A DNA stretch of 64,000 nt from Oscillospiraceae bacterium (lineage in GTDB: Bacteria > Bacillota > Clostridia > Oscillospirales > Ruminococcaceae): assembly GCA_025757985.1 (NCBI GenBank), contig CP107210.1:2418001-2482000 (forward strand), given 5' to 3'. A program made the position numbers and the translations under genes. Positions 25,309 to 33,969 of the stretch are shown one piece after another (position 1 is the first letter of the stretch; every line of letters begins with the position of its first letter). The notes below the pieces were generated by a model. The model saw only the letters and a list, made by a program, of their open reading frames with translations, was not told the origin of the DNA and searched no databases.

Positions 25309-25345
25309 AGTATAGCACCGTTCATGTCATGTGTCAAGACACCTG
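25309..25345 (-). promoter_or_regulatory. nad operon promoter with overlapping NiaR operator
   Basis: On the minus strand TTGACA (25332-25337), an exact 17-bp spacer and TATACT (25309-25314), a near-consensus sigma-A promoter. The -35 box is embedded in an 18-bp near-palindrome at 25328-25345 (minus strand CAGGTGTCTTGACACATG, one mismatch), which resembles the CAGGTGTC-type half-sites recalled for NiaR. Repressor binding would block RNA polymerase. Confidence 0.82.
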
Positions 25346-25370
25346 TAAAAGAGAAACTGTACATACACCA

Positions 25371-25397
25371 CAAAAAAAGAGGAGCCGAAGCTCCTCT
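25371..25397 (-). terminator. intrinsic terminator, minus strand
   Basis: On the minus strand AGAGGAGC-TTCG-GCTCCTCT, with a stable TTCG loop (25378-25397), is followed by TTTTTT. It ends transcription coming from 25578-27719, upstream of the nad promoter. Confidence 0.85.
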
Positions 25398-25436
25398 CTG
25401 CGTATTGAAAAATCACATTTTTGCCCCCCTTTGGAT

Positions 25437-25545
25437 GTGCAGGGGCGGCCATTGGCCGCCCGCCGACTTGGCGCAGCAGCGCATTTTCCGGGAAGGCTTT
25501 TTTTCACAGACAAACGGGCGCGGGCGAGCAATGCTCGCCCCCACA
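25437..25545. repeat. family R (REP-like) doublet, inverted copy
   Basis: GCAGGGGCGGCCATTGGCCG at one end and GGGCGAGCAATGCTCGCCCC at the other. The centre is the reverse complement of that in the copy at 15323-15426. Confidence 0.75.
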
Positions 25546-25577
25546 AGCGTTTTTTGATGCCGCCTCGTCCGTTTCTG

Positions 25578-26891
25578 TCACACCGTCACATCGCCGACGA
25601 TCATCCTGCCGTCGGTCTCGATGGCGTAGACCGTGTATTTGCGGGCGGTGTCGCCATGCTCCAGCATGATGCCACCATCGGTCGGCTCGGTGTAGACAAA
25701 GCGGCGGTGGGCGGTGGTCGCGTGGGGGCAGGCATCGGGCAGGCTGTAGGCCAGCACCCCGCCCTGCGCACAGAAATCCTCCGGCAGGGGATGCTCCTCG
25801 CCGTTGATGTAAAGCCGGTAAAGACCGGGGGCATCGGTGCCCACCGGACGCAGCCATGCGCTGCACCGGGTACGGCCGAGCGGGGGCGTATTGTCGGTGC
25901 GCTGGCGCATCAGCAGTGCCACATTGTCCCACGCCACCATAAATTCATCCAGCGGCACCGCCGTCTCGCAGTCAAAGTCGTTCTCGCCGGCCCATGGGTC
26001 ACAGAGCAGCACCTGCGGGTTTCCGTCTATGGCGGCAAAACCGCGCACCGCCACATAGCGGGTCTCCGGCATACCGGCGGCGGTCTGCGCCGGGGCCGCC
26101 TGCAGGCGCACCACCGCACCGTAGCCGGCGCGGGCCTCGGCGCGCAGCAGCGCCAGATCCCCGTAGGCTACCCACGCGGGGAAGCCCCACCGTGCGGCAG
26201 CCGCAGCAGCAAAGCTCAGGCTGCGCGGGTCGTGGTCATCGGGTGTGCGCCAGTCCCGCAGCACCTGAGCGAACTCCTCGGGCAGCAGGTCTGCGCCCCA
26301 GCGGTTGGTCAGGCTTGCCAGCGCAATGGCCAGATCCATCCACGGGCGCAGCGCCGGGGCGCGGTGCGCCACCGCGTAGGGCATCATATGCATCCGCGCA
26401 TTGACAGGCCGCCCGCGCGCGGGGATCACATCCACCACATGGGTGCTTGCGCCCAGCAGGGTAACGAGGGGGCTGGCCTTCTCGTCCCGGGTGTACAGGT
26501 AGATGCGCAGCTGCACCATCGTGGCGCATTTGCTGTCCAGCTGCAGATGGTCATGCCAGCGCTGCACGGGGCCGCGCTCCTGATAGGGCACGCCCTCCCG
26601 GTGCAGGCAGGGGCTCCACTTGCCAAAGCCGACCCACTGCGTCCAGTTGCCGTCCACCAGCACGCGGCACTGTGCCTCGACCGCCGTGCCGTCGGGGCTG
26701 GCTGCGTTCCAGCTGACGCGCAGCGCGTCAAACAGCGGCATTGGCAGCGGGGCGCTGGTGTAGCAGCCGTAGGGCACATAGCTGCCCTGCACCAGATCCA
26801 GCACAATGCTGTTCTGCGCAACGGTCACATTGTCCAGCTCGCCGCGCATGAACGCCTCGGTATCCCGCAGCAGTACGGTATTTTTATCCAT
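25578..26891 (-). CDS. hypothetical protein, possible degenerate papain-like (C39-like) fold
   Basis: 437 residues, not confidently assigned. There is no signal peptide. Residues about 1-165 look like a beta-sandwich (VLVDGNWTQWVGFGKWSP). The middle (about 170-310) has a layout reminiscent of C39-like cysteine peptidases: an alpha-helical start (MDLAIALASLTNRWG), AYGDLALLRAEARAGYGAVVRL, and LLCDPWAGENDFD, where the family often has a His/Asp-containing loop. The expected nucleophilic Cys near the start is not visible, so it would be inactive if the family guess holds. The next gene, 15 bp downstream on the plus map but upstream in transcription, is a DUF624-like membrane protein. Confidence 0.65.
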   Translation of the reverse strand: MDKNTVLLRDTEAFMRGELDNVTVAQNSIVLDLVQGSYVPYGCYTSAPLPMPLFDALRVSWNAASPDGTAVEAQCRVLVDGNWTQWVGFGKWSPCLHREGVPYQERGPVQRWHDHLQLDSKCATMVQLRIYLYTRDEKASPLVTLLGASTHVVDVIPARGRPVNARMHMMPYAVAHRAPALRPWMDLAIALASLTNRWGADLLPEEFAQVLRDWRTPDDHDPRSLSFAAAAAARWGFPAWVAYGDLALLRAEARAGYGAVVRLQAAPAQTAAGMPETRYVAVRGFAAIDGNPQVLLCDPWAGENDFDCETAVPLDEFMVAWDNVALLMRQRTDNTPPLGRTRCSAWLRPVGTDAPGLYRLYINGEEHPLPEDFCAQGGVLAYSLPDACPHATTAHRRFVYTEPTDGGIMLEHGDTARKYTVYAIETDGRMIVGDVTV

Positions 26892-26906
26892 ACCGGGTCC
26901 CCCCTG

Positions 26907-27719
26907 TTAATGGTCGAAGTTGGGGCGGTTCTGCTCCATCCGTTCCTCGATCTCGGCATCGCGGCGGGCCGCGAGCGTTTCCTCAAGCTTGAATACCTTA
27001 TCAAGGCCGGGGTAGAGGATCATACCGGCCACCGTGACCGGCAGCCAGAAGCCGAACACCACGATCACCAGAATGGTCGCGGGCAGGTAGAGCAGCGTCA
27101 GCCCCCAGTAGACGGCCAGCACCAGTGCGGCCGCCAAGGTGCGCGGGAAGAAGCCGAAGAACATCAGCCCGGCGTTTTTGGCAAGCTGGGGCAGCGGCAG
27201 ATCCACCAGCGGCACCTGCGCCAGCAGCCAGCTGAAAAAGCCGGTGCAGACAAAGATCCCTGCCAGCGAGGCCACCCACAGCGCGGTGCTGGTGTTGCCG
27301 GCCAGCGCCTGTGCGCGGAGCATCCAGCTCCAGCTGCCTACAAACAGGCCCAGCAGCGCACCGGGCAGCAGGCTCTGCTTCCAGTTCTGCTTCCATGCGC
27401 GCTTGTAGGTGTGCCACCAGTAGCCCGGCTCGTCCCGCAGTGCGCGCAGCACCGTGTCGATCATGCCGGACAAAAACGGCCCGCCCAAAAGGCCGCCCAG
27501 CACGCCGCCCACCACGGTCAGCAGGGCGGAGCCGCCCATCATGCCGAGAATGGCCAGCGCAGTGCCGGGCAGAAAGCCCGCCACGCAGAGTATGCTGGAC
27601 TTATACAGCGGCCAGAGGTCGCGGCCGAGCAGCTCAAAAAAGCGGGGCAGCCCGACCTTGCGCGGCGCAGGCGTATAGCCGGTGGCCGGTGTTTCGTTTG
27701 TTTCAGGTTGGTTGGACAT
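26907..27719 (-). CDS. DUF624/YesL-like membrane protein
   Basis: 270 residues from the ATG at 27719 with AGGGAGAA upstream; the longer open frame runs through a family A repeat and is rejected. After a soluble N-terminus rich in Pro/Thr, five to six hydrophobic segments follow, for example ILCVAGFLPGTALAILGMM, LTVVGGVLGGLLGGPFL and LAAALVLAVYWGLTLLYL. The segment GPFLSGMIDTVLRALRDEPG with WKQNWKQSLLPG resembles DUF624 proteins, whose role is unknown but which are often near sugar transporters. It is co-directional with the gene at 25578. Confidence 0.7.
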   Translation of the reverse strand: MSNQPETNETPATGYTPAPRKVGLPRFFELLGRDLWPLYKSSILCVAGFLPGTALAILGMMGGSALLTVVGGVLGGLLGGPFLSGMIDTVLRALRDEPGYWWHTYKRAWKQNWKQSLLPGALLGLFVGSWSWMLRAQALAGNTSTALWVASLAGIFVCTGFFSWLLAQVPLVDLPLPQLAKNAGLMFFGFFPRTLAAALVLAVYWGLTLLYLPATILVIVVFGFWLPVTVAGMILYPGLDKVFKLEETLAARRDAEIEERMEQNRPNFDH

Positions 27720-27746
27720 GGTGGTTCTCCCTGTTGATAATTTCTT

Positions 27747-27891
27747 TGCCTTCCCCTCTCTGGGGGAAGGTGGCGCCGCAGCGCCGGATGAGGGGCAGGT
27801 GTGCCGGGCAGCCCGGTAACGGGCAGCAATGGGCGGACCGCCCCTCATCAGTCTGCTTCGCAGACAGCTTCCCCCAAGGGGGGAAGCCTTT
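27747..27891. repeat. family A intergenic repeat
   Basis: GCCTTCCCCTCTCTGGGGGAAGG end hairpin, GGATGAGGGGC / GCCCCTCATCAG inner inverted pair, and CAGCTTCCCCCAAGGGGGG end hairpin. Confidence 0.85.
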
Positions 27892-27972
27892 TTTTCCTCT
27901 TTATCATACCCTCTTTCCCTTCCTCTTGCAAGGCGTGGTCAAAATAAGTTTACAATTTTCCCGGTCGATTTG

Positions 27973-27981
27973 TGGTATAAT
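27973..27981 (+). promoter_or_regulatory. extended -10 promoter of 28016 operon
   Basis: TGG-TATAAT (TATAAT at 27976-27981) is an extended -10 element; TTTACA lies further upstream at non-ideal spacing. It is 35 bp upstream of the start at 28016. Confidence 0.55.
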
Positions 27982-28015
27982 AGGAAAGATATTATAAAAG
28001 GAGTGTATCCACACT

Positions 28016-28774
28016 ATGGCATGGGTCACGAAGGACAGCACCGAAACCTACAACCAGACGCCGGAGCCCCCGCGCGAATATACAAAGGCTGAAAAGGCCG
28101 CCAACTGGTGGCACTACCATTGGGTTGCTGTTGTGATCGGTGTTGCCGCCGTTTTCTTCGGCGGTTGGATCATCAAGGACACGGTCTTTCAGACCCGGCC
28201 CGATGTGCAGATTGCCTATGTAGGCACCCACGAGCTGCCGGTCGATACCGTCAACGCCCTGCAGAACGCGCTGACTCCCTTCTGCCAGGACGAGAACGGC
28301 GACGGCAAGGTCGTGGTGCAGGTTGCGACCTACAATGTCGATTTTGACGCCGAGAACGAAAGCACCGATGCCTACTACCAGATGGCCGGCGTCACCCGGC
28401 TGAGCGCTGAACTGGCCAGCGGCGGCAAGACCTACATCTTCCTGCTGGAGGACCCCGAGGGCTTTGAGAAAAGCACCGGTGTGCTGCAATATCTGGACGG
28501 CACAGTGGACGATGACCCCGAGACTGCCGACCCCGATTGGCGCAAGATGGTTTACCGCTGGACGGACTGCCCCGTGCTGACCGGGCTGGAGCTTGGCAGC
28601 TATGACGGCTATACCCTGATGGACGATGCGACCGGCACGAACCAGAGCGTGCTGGAGCATCTGTATGTGGGCCGCCGCGGCGTCTGGGATGAAAAGCAGG
28701 CCGAGAACTACGCCCACTGCGCCGCGCTGTGGGACGCCCTGACCGCCGGTGCCGTTTCCACCGCCGCCGAATGA
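28016..28774 (+). CDS. single-pass membrane protein of unknown function
   Basis: 252 residues, unrecognised. A cytoplasmic N-terminus of about 38 residues, rich in charged residues, is followed by one transmembrane helix (VAVVIGVAAVFFGGWII, near residues 38-56). The remainder is an acidic soluble domain likely outside the cell, with DENGDGKVVV resembling a calcium-loop-like acidic stretch. AAAAGGAG lies upstream of the ATG. The stop overlaps the next small gene by 4 bp (ATGA), and a strong terminator follows that gene, giving a two-gene unit. Confidence 0.8.
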   Translation: MAWVTKDSTETYNQTPEPPREYTKAEKAANWWHYHWVAVVIGVAAVFFGGWIIKDTVFQTRPDVQIAYVGTHELPVDTVNALQNALTPFCQDENGDGKVVVQVATYNVDFDAENESTDAYYQMAGVTRLSAELASGGKTYIFLLEDPEGFEKSTGVLQYLDGTVDDDPETADPDWRKMVYRWTDCPVLTGLELGSYDGYTLMDDATGTNQSVLEHLYVGRRGVWDEKQAENYAHCAALWDALTAGAVSTAAE

Positions 28775-28944
28775 GCCGCCCGCTGCCGCCGCTGAAGGGG
28801 CATCTGCGGCGGAAAATCGAGCCGCCCAAGCCGCCCAAGTCGAACTCGCCGCCGCTGCCCGACAATCCCTATCGGCGTTTTTTCACAAAACAGCGCAGCT
28901 TTGAGGATCTGATCGAAGAAAAACGCCAGACAAAGCATACTTAA
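28771..28944 (+). CDS. small basic proline-rich protein
   Basis: 57 residues, starting at the ATG that overlaps the stop of the preceding gene. The first 35 residues are Pro/Lys-rich (KIEPPKPPKSNSPPLPDNP); the end FFTKQRSFEDLIEEKRQTKHT is a short charged helix. The start is supported by ATGA coupling and by a terminator just after the stop. No family is recognised; the coupling suggests it acts with the membrane protein. Confidence 0.65.
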   Translation: MSRPLPPLKGHLRRKIEPPKPPKSNSPPLPDNPYRRFFTKQRSFEDLIEEKRQTKHT

Positions 28945-28981
28945 AAAATGTCGCATCTCACCCCGGGATGCGACATTTTTT
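28945..28981 (+). terminator. intrinsic terminator of the 28016 operon
   Basis: AAAATGTCGCATC (28945-28957) pairs with GATGCGACATTTT, followed by further T. Confidence 0.9.
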
Positions 28982-29040
28982 ATGCCCGTCCCTCCTTACA
29001 ATAAGTCCTGTAATGACTTTTTACGGAGGGATCTTTACTT

Positions 29041-29688
29041 ATGCTGCAAACACTGGAACGCACCCACACCTTTGATGCCCGCGTGCTGACGGCCGACAAC
29101 GCCGCCGCGCTGCGCACCCTGACCGGCCCGGGCGGACTGCCGCTGCTGCCCTGCCTGCACCCCGCGCTGGAGGAGGGGCAGATCGTTGGTGACTACGCCG
29201 GCCAAAACGAGCTGCAGGCCGCCGCCGCGCTGCTGCCGCTCTATGCCGAGGACCCGCTGCCGACCAGCCTGCGCGCCGCCGGTTACGGGGCAGACGGGCA
29301 GGGCGCGGTGCTGACGCCGCCCGTGCTTAGCGAGGATTACACGCAGTTGCGCCATTTTCTTCGGTTAGCGCTGCGCTGGGCGACCGAGCGCTACGCCAGC
29401 TATCATGTCTGGGCCGTGCTGCCGCTGGATATTGAACGCCCGGATGTGTGTGATGACCTCTGCGCACTGTATCTCTCGGCCGGGCTGACACTGCGCGGCA
29501 TGCGTCCGATGGCAGGCGCCGCACAGATGCTGATCTTCTCAGCGCGCGGGCTGGCCAAATGGCGCGACCCGCTGCGCCGCTGCACCCTGACTGACCCCGC
29601 CCTGCCCCGCGTGCTGGAGCGCGGCTACGCCGCCGCCGATTTCGGCTGGGGAAAGGACGGGCTGGAGCTGGTGCTGCGGCCGGTGTGA
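29041..29688 (+). CDS. hypothetical protein
   Basis: 215 residues, not recognised. It is Ala/Leu-rich and soluble with no signal peptide or membrane segment. The central part (YHVWAVLPLDIERPDVCDDL, then CALYLSAGLTLRGMRPM) has the alternation of strands and helices seen in GNAT-like folds, but no acetyl-CoA loop is clear, so the fold remains open. ACGGAGGGA lies upstream of the ATG. Codon use matches neighbours, and the frame is clean over its whole length, which supports a real gene. Confidence 0.75.
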   Translation: MLQTLERTHTFDARVLTADNAAALRTLTGPGGLPLLPCLHPALEEGQIVGDYAGQNELQAAAALLPLYAEDPLPTSLRAAGYGADGQGAVLTPPVLSEDYTQLRHFLRLALRWATERYASYHVWAVLPLDIERPDVCDDLCALYLSAGLTLRGMRPMAGAAQMLIFSARGLAKWRDPLRRCTLTDPALPRVLERGYAAADFGWGKDGLELVLRPV

Positions 29689-29716
29689 GGTAAGGGGGAC
29701 GGCGGGCGCGAGGCGC

Positions 29717-29851
29717 CAAAAGCCCCTCCGACTTCGCTTCGCTCGTCACCTCCCCACTGCGTGAGGAGGCTTTCTCGCGGGCAAAGCCCGCGCAAAAGGC
29801 GCCCCACGCAGTGGGGAGCTGGCCGAGCCTGCGAGGCCTGAGGGGCTTTGC
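29717..29851. repeat. family C intergenic repeat
   Basis: AAAAGCCCCTCCG end, inner ACCTCCCCACTGCGTG and GCGGGCAAAGCCCGC hairpins, and CCTGAGGGGCTTTG end. It lies before the nifJ terminator; another copy in the same orientation lies beyond the other side of nifJ. Confidence 0.8.
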
Positions 29852-29894
29852 AGCGCTGTCCATCAGCAGCCGCCTCACCCCGCGCCCCGCCCCA

Positions 29895-29936
29895 CAAAAA
29901 AGCGCCCCACGCTTTGCAGCGTGGGGCGCAATTTTT
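29895..29936. terminator. nifJ terminator
   Basis: GCGCCCCACGCT (29902-29913) and AGCGTGGGGCGC (29918-29929) form a 12-bp stem with TTTTTT on the minus strand and ATTTTTA on the plus strand, so it can act both ways. Confidence 0.85.
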
Positions 29937-29951
29937 ATGCTACCTTACAAA

Positions 29952-32900
29952 TTACTTGTACAGGTCGACCAGCTTGGTCAGATGCTCGTAACGGGCATCG
30001 GCGGCAGCCTGGTTCTTCTCGAACAGAGCCTTGGCGCGATCCGGGAAGGCGCGGGCCAGACGGCTGTAACGAGTCTCGTTGGCCAGGAAGTCCTGATACT
30101 TGGACATATCGCCGGCCTTGGAGGTCAGGGTGAAGGGGTTCTTGCCCTCTGCCTTGGCAGCGGGGTTGAAGCTGAACAGGTTCCAGTAACCGGCAGCAAC
30201 AGCCTTCTTCATCTCGTTCTGGCAGTTGGTCATGCCGCCCTTGACACCGTGCAGCTCGCAGGGAGCGTAGCCGATGATCAGAGACGGGCCGGGATAAGCC
30301 TCAGCCTCGGCGATGACCTTGACAGCCTGAGCCATGTTGGCGCCCAGAGCGATCTGAGCAACATAGATGTAGCCGTAGGTCATGCAGATCTCAGCCAGAG
30401 ACTTCTTGCTGATCTCCTTACCGGCAGCAGCGAACTGGCAGACCTCACCGATGTTGGAGGCCTTGGAAGCCTGTCCGCCGGTGTTGGAGTACATCTCGGT
30501 GTCGAAGACCATGACATTGACATCGTGGCCGGAAGCCAGAACATGATCCAGACCGCCGTAACCGATGTCATAAGCCCAGCCGTCGCCGCCGAAGATCCAG
30601 AAGCTCTTCTTGGCCAGGTACTGCTTATCCTTCAGGATCTCCTTGGCCTCATCGCAGCCACAGGCCTCGAGGGCAGCGATCAGGGCCTTTGCGGGCTCGT
30701 CGTTGGCCTTGGTGTTGTTCTTGGTCTCCAAGAACTTGTCGATGACAGCATCCAGCTCAGCATTCTTGCCCTTCAAGGCCTCAACCTTGGTGATCAGGTT
30801 GGCGCGGACGGTCTCATAACCGATCTGCATGCCCAGACCGTGCTCAGCGTTATCCTCGAACAGAGAGTTGATCCAGGCGGGGCCGTGACCGGACTCCTTG
30901 TTGGTGGTGTAGGGGCTGATGGAAGCGGTGCCGCCCCAGATGGAGGAGCAGCCGGTAGCGTTGGAGATGAACATCTTCTCGCCGAACAGCTGGGTGATCA
31001 GGCGGGCATAGGAAGTCTCGGCGCAGCCAGCGCAGGAGCCGGAGAACTCAAGCAGCGGCTGGTTGAACTGGGAGCCCTTGACGGAAACCTCGGAAACAAC
31101 GCCGGGGACATTGTCCTTCTTGCGGATGTTCTCGACACAGTAGTCGAAAGCAGCCTGCTGCTCGGACTGGCTCTCCTGCGGCTTCATCTCGATAGCGGCA
31201 GTCGGGCAGACGGTGACGCACTCGCCGCAGCCCATGCAGTCCAGAGGAGACACGGCCATGGTGAACTTGTACTCGCTTGCCTTGGGCTTGGTGTCAGCCA
31301 GCTTGGTGGAGGCAGGTGCAGCCTCGGCCTCGGCAGCGGTCAGGCAGAAGGGACGAATGGTGGCGTGAGAGCAGACAAATGCACAGTTGTTGCACTGAAT
31401 GCACTTCTCGGCGTTCCACTCGGGAACCATAACAGCGGTGCCGCGCTTCTCGTAAGCGGAAGCACCCTGCTCCCACTCGCCGTTGACGTTGCCCTCGAAG
31501 GCGGAGACAGGCAGGCTGTCGCCGTCCATACGAGCGATGGGCTCCATAACATCGCGGATCTGCTTGACCAGAGCCTCGGGTCCCTTCAGGGCCTTCGGGG
31601 CGGGATCAGCAGCGGGGTTGTGCCAGCTCTCAGGCACCTCGACCTTGTGGACAGCGTCCAGACCAGCGTCGATAGCCTTCCAGTTCATCTGGACAACGGC
31701 GTCGCCCTTCTTGCCGTAGCTCTTCTTGGCGGCGGCCTTCATGTACTCGACAGCATCGTCGATGGGCATGACATCAGCCAGCTTGAAGAAAGCGGACTGC
31801 AGGATCGTGTTGGTGCGCTTGCCCATGCCGATCTCGATAGCCTTATCGATAGCGTTGATGGTGTAGAGCTGAATGTTGTTGTCGGCAATGTACTTCTTGT
31901 CGGCAGCGTTCAGGTGCTCGTCCAGCTCGGCATCGGTCCACTGGCAGTTGATCATAAAGACGCCGCCGGGCTTAACGTCCTGCACCATCTTCATGCCCAT
32001 GTGGATGTAGGCGGGGTTGTGGCAGGCCACGAAGTCAGCCTGATTGATGTAGTAGGGGCTGCGGATGGGCTTGTCGCCGAAACGCAGGTGGCTGATGGTG
32101 ACACCGCCGGTCTTCTTGGAGTCATACTGGAAGTAAGCCTGAATGTACTTGTCAGTATGGTCGCCGATGATCTTGGTGGAGTTCTTGTTGGCGCCGACAG
32201 TACCGTCACCGCCCAGACCCCAGAACTTGCACTCCTTGGTGCCGGGGGCGGAGGTGATGGGAGCGGGCTTAACCTCAGGCAGGCTGAGGTTGGTCACATC
32301 GTCGGTGATGCCGATGGTGAAGCGGGGCTTCGGGGCATCCTTCTCCAGCTCGGTGTAGATCGCAAAGACGCTGGACGGCGGGGTGTCCTTGGAGCCGAGG
32401 CCGTAGCGGCCGCCGGTCAGGACGACATCGTTCATGCCGGCCTCACGCAGGGTGGTGGCGACATCCAGATACAGGGGCTCGCCCAGAGAGCCGGGCTCCT
32501 TGGTGCGGTCCAGAACAGCGATCTTCTTGACCGTCTTGGGCAGGACCTTCAGCAGAGCGGAGGAAACCCAAGGACGATACAGGCGGACCAGAACCAGACC
32601 GACCTTCTCGCCCTTGGCGGTCAGGTAGTCAACGACCTCCTCTGCGACGTCGCAGATGGAGCCCATGGCGATGATGACGCGGTCAGCGTCCTCAGCGCCG
32701 TAGTAGTTGAACAGGTCGTAGTTGGTGCCCAGCTTCTCGTTGATCTTGGCCATGTACTTCTCAACAACGGCAGGCAGAGCCTCGTAAGCGGGGTTGCAGG
32801 CCTCACGATGCTGGAAGAAGACGTCGCCGTTCTCGTGAGAACCGCGCATCTTGGGGTGCTCGGGGTTCAGTGCCTTGGCACGGAACTCCTCGACAGCCTC

Positions 32901-33491
32901 CATGTTGCACATTTCCTTCAGGTCCTCGTAGTCCCACTTCTCGATCTTCTGGATCTCGTGGGAGGTACGGAAGCCGTCGAAGAAGTTCACGAACGGAACG
33001 CGGCCCTCGATAGCAGACAGGTGAGCAACAGGGGACAGGTCCATGACCTCCTGCGGGTTGCTCTCAGCCAGCATGGCAAAACCGGTCTGACGGACGGCCA
33101 TAACGTCGCTGTGGTCACCGAAGATGTTCAGGGACTGGGTAGCAACAGTACGGGCGGAAACGTCAAAGACGCAGGGCAGCTGCTCAGCTGCGATCTTGTA
33201 CATGTTGGGGATCATCAGAAGAAGACCCTGAGAAGCGGTAAAGGTGGTGGTGATGGCACCGGTACCGAGAGAACCGTGCACGGCGCCTGCGGCACCGGCC
33301 TCGGACTCCATCTCAACAACCTTGACCTGGTTGCCGAAGATGTTCTTCAGGCCTGCAGCGCTCCACTGGTCAACGGTGTCGGCCATGGGGCTGGAGGGGG
33401 TGATGGGGTAGATGGCAGCCACATCGGTGAATGCATAAGCTACATGCGCCGCAGCGGTATTGCCGTCCATAGACTGTTTAGCTCTGGGCAT
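29952..33491 (-). CDS. nifJ: pyruvate:ferredoxin (flavodoxin) oxidoreductase
   Basis: 1179 residues in one chain, the full homodimeric PFOR length. It oxidises pyruvate and CoA to acetyl-CoA and CO2, passing electrons to ferredoxin. Domain I starts AYAFTDVAAIYPITPSSPMA; the CoA and linker domains follow; the ferredoxin domain carries CIQCNNCAFVC near residue 700 and CMGCGECVTVC near 753; the third cluster and TPP domain include FSGSCAGCAETSYARL near 818 and IFGGDGWAYDIGYGG near 967. GGAGGAAAG precedes the ATG at 33491. The gene is single, with its own promoter and terminator, and is central to anaerobic energy metabolism. Confidence 0.98.
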   Translation of the reverse strand: MPRAKQSMDGNTAAAHVAYAFTDVAAIYPITPSSPMADTVDQWSAAGLKNIFGNQVKVVEMESEAGAAGAVHGSLGTGAITTTFTASQGLLLMIPNMYKIAAEQLPCVFDVSARTVATQSLNIFGDHSDVMAVRQTGFAMLAESNPQEVMDLSPVAHLSAIEGRVPFVNFFDGFRTSHEIQKIEKWDYEDLKEMCNMEAVEEFRAKALNPEHPKMRGSHENGDVFFQHREACNPAYEALPAVVEKYMAKINEKLGTNYDLFNYYGAEDADRVIIAMGSICDVAEEVVDYLTAKGEKVGLVLVRLYRPWVSSALLKVLPKTVKKIAVLDRTKEPGSLGEPLYLDVATTLREAGMNDVVLTGGRYGLGSKDTPPSSVFAIYTELEKDAPKPRFTIGITDDVTNLSLPEVKPAPITSAPGTKECKFWGLGGDGTVGANKNSTKIIGDHTDKYIQAYFQYDSKKTGGVTISHLRFGDKPIRSPYYINQADFVACHNPAYIHMGMKMVQDVKPGGVFMINCQWTDAELDEHLNAADKKYIADNNIQLYTINAIDKAIEIGMGKRTNTILQSAFFKLADVMPIDDAVEYMKAAAKKSYGKKGDAVVQMNWKAIDAGLDAVHKVEVPESWHNPAADPAPKALKGPEALVKQIRDVMEPIARMDGDSLPVSAFEGNVNGEWEQGASAYEKRGTAVMVPEWNAEKCIQCNNCAFVCSHATIRPFCLTAAEAEAAPASTKLADTKPKASEYKFTMAVSPLDCMGCGECVTVCPTAAIEMKPQESQSEQQAAFDYCVENIRKKDNVPGVVSEVSVKGSQFNQPLLEFSGSCAGCAETSYARLITQLFGEKMFISNATGCSSIWGGTASISPYTTNKESGHGPAWINSLFEDNAEHGLGMQIGYETVRANLITKVEALKGKNAELDAVIDKFLETKNNTKANDEPAKALIAALEACGCDEAKEILKDKQYLAKKSFWIFGGDGWAYDIGYGGLDHVLASGHDVNVMVFDTEMYSNTGGQASKASNIGEVCQFAAAGKEISKKSLAEICMTYGYIYVAQIALGANMAQAVKVIAEAEAYPGPSLIIGYAPCELHGVKGGMTNCQNEMKKAVAAGYWNLFSFNPAAKAEGKNPFTLTSKAGDMSKYQDFLANETRYSRLARAFPDRAKALFEKNQAAADARYEHLTKLVDLYK

Positions 33492-33629
33492 TTTCTTTCC
33501 TCCGTTTTTATTAGAGTTTTGCATTATAGAGCTGTGCGGTTGTCAGGGCCGCACAAATCCCGCGCTGCCTGGCACGCGCCCCAATTTTGCTCCGGGCACA
33601 GTTCCAGATAAACGCTTTTGCATAGCTTT

Positions 33630-33659
33630 ATTGTACCAAAAAACACCCCGTTTCGTAAA
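33630..33659 (-). promoter_or_regulatory. probable nifJ promoter
   Basis: Minus-strand TTTACG (33654-33659), 18-bp spacer, TACAAT (33630-33635). The spacer contains a short GGGGTGTTTTTT run. Confidence 0.5.
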
Positions 33660-33821
33660 GGGGTTTTGTTCAGAAAGTTGCACAGATTTTTAAACTCGTT
33701 GTGTGCATTTTGACCACAATGACGAACCGGGCCGATTTTTGTGTGTTTTGCAGTACGGTTTATAGGATAGCGTTCCGGATGGTGGAATTTTTTAAGATAA
33801 GCCTTGCGGCAGGGCTAGTCT

Positions 33822-33962
33822 GCAAAGCCCCTCCGGCCTCGTAAACTCGGCCACCTCCCCGCTGCGCGAGGAGGCTTTCTGCGGACGGCTTTGCCGTCCG
33901 AAAAAAGGCTCCCCACAAGGTGGGGAGCTGGCCGCGCGAAGCAAGGCCTGAGGGGCTTTGCC
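33822..33962. repeat. family C intergenic repeat
   Basis: AAAGCCCCTCCGGCCTCG end, CCCGCTGCGCGAGGAGG and CGGACGGCTTTGCCGTCCG hairpins, GGCCTGAGGGGCTTTG end. It lies between nifJ and trmO. Confidence 0.82.
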
Positions 33963-33969
33963 GCGCTGC

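Noticed and set aside
29811..33611. 1266-residue plus-strand open frame
   Set aside because: Exact antisense of nifJ, whose cofactor motifs are complete.
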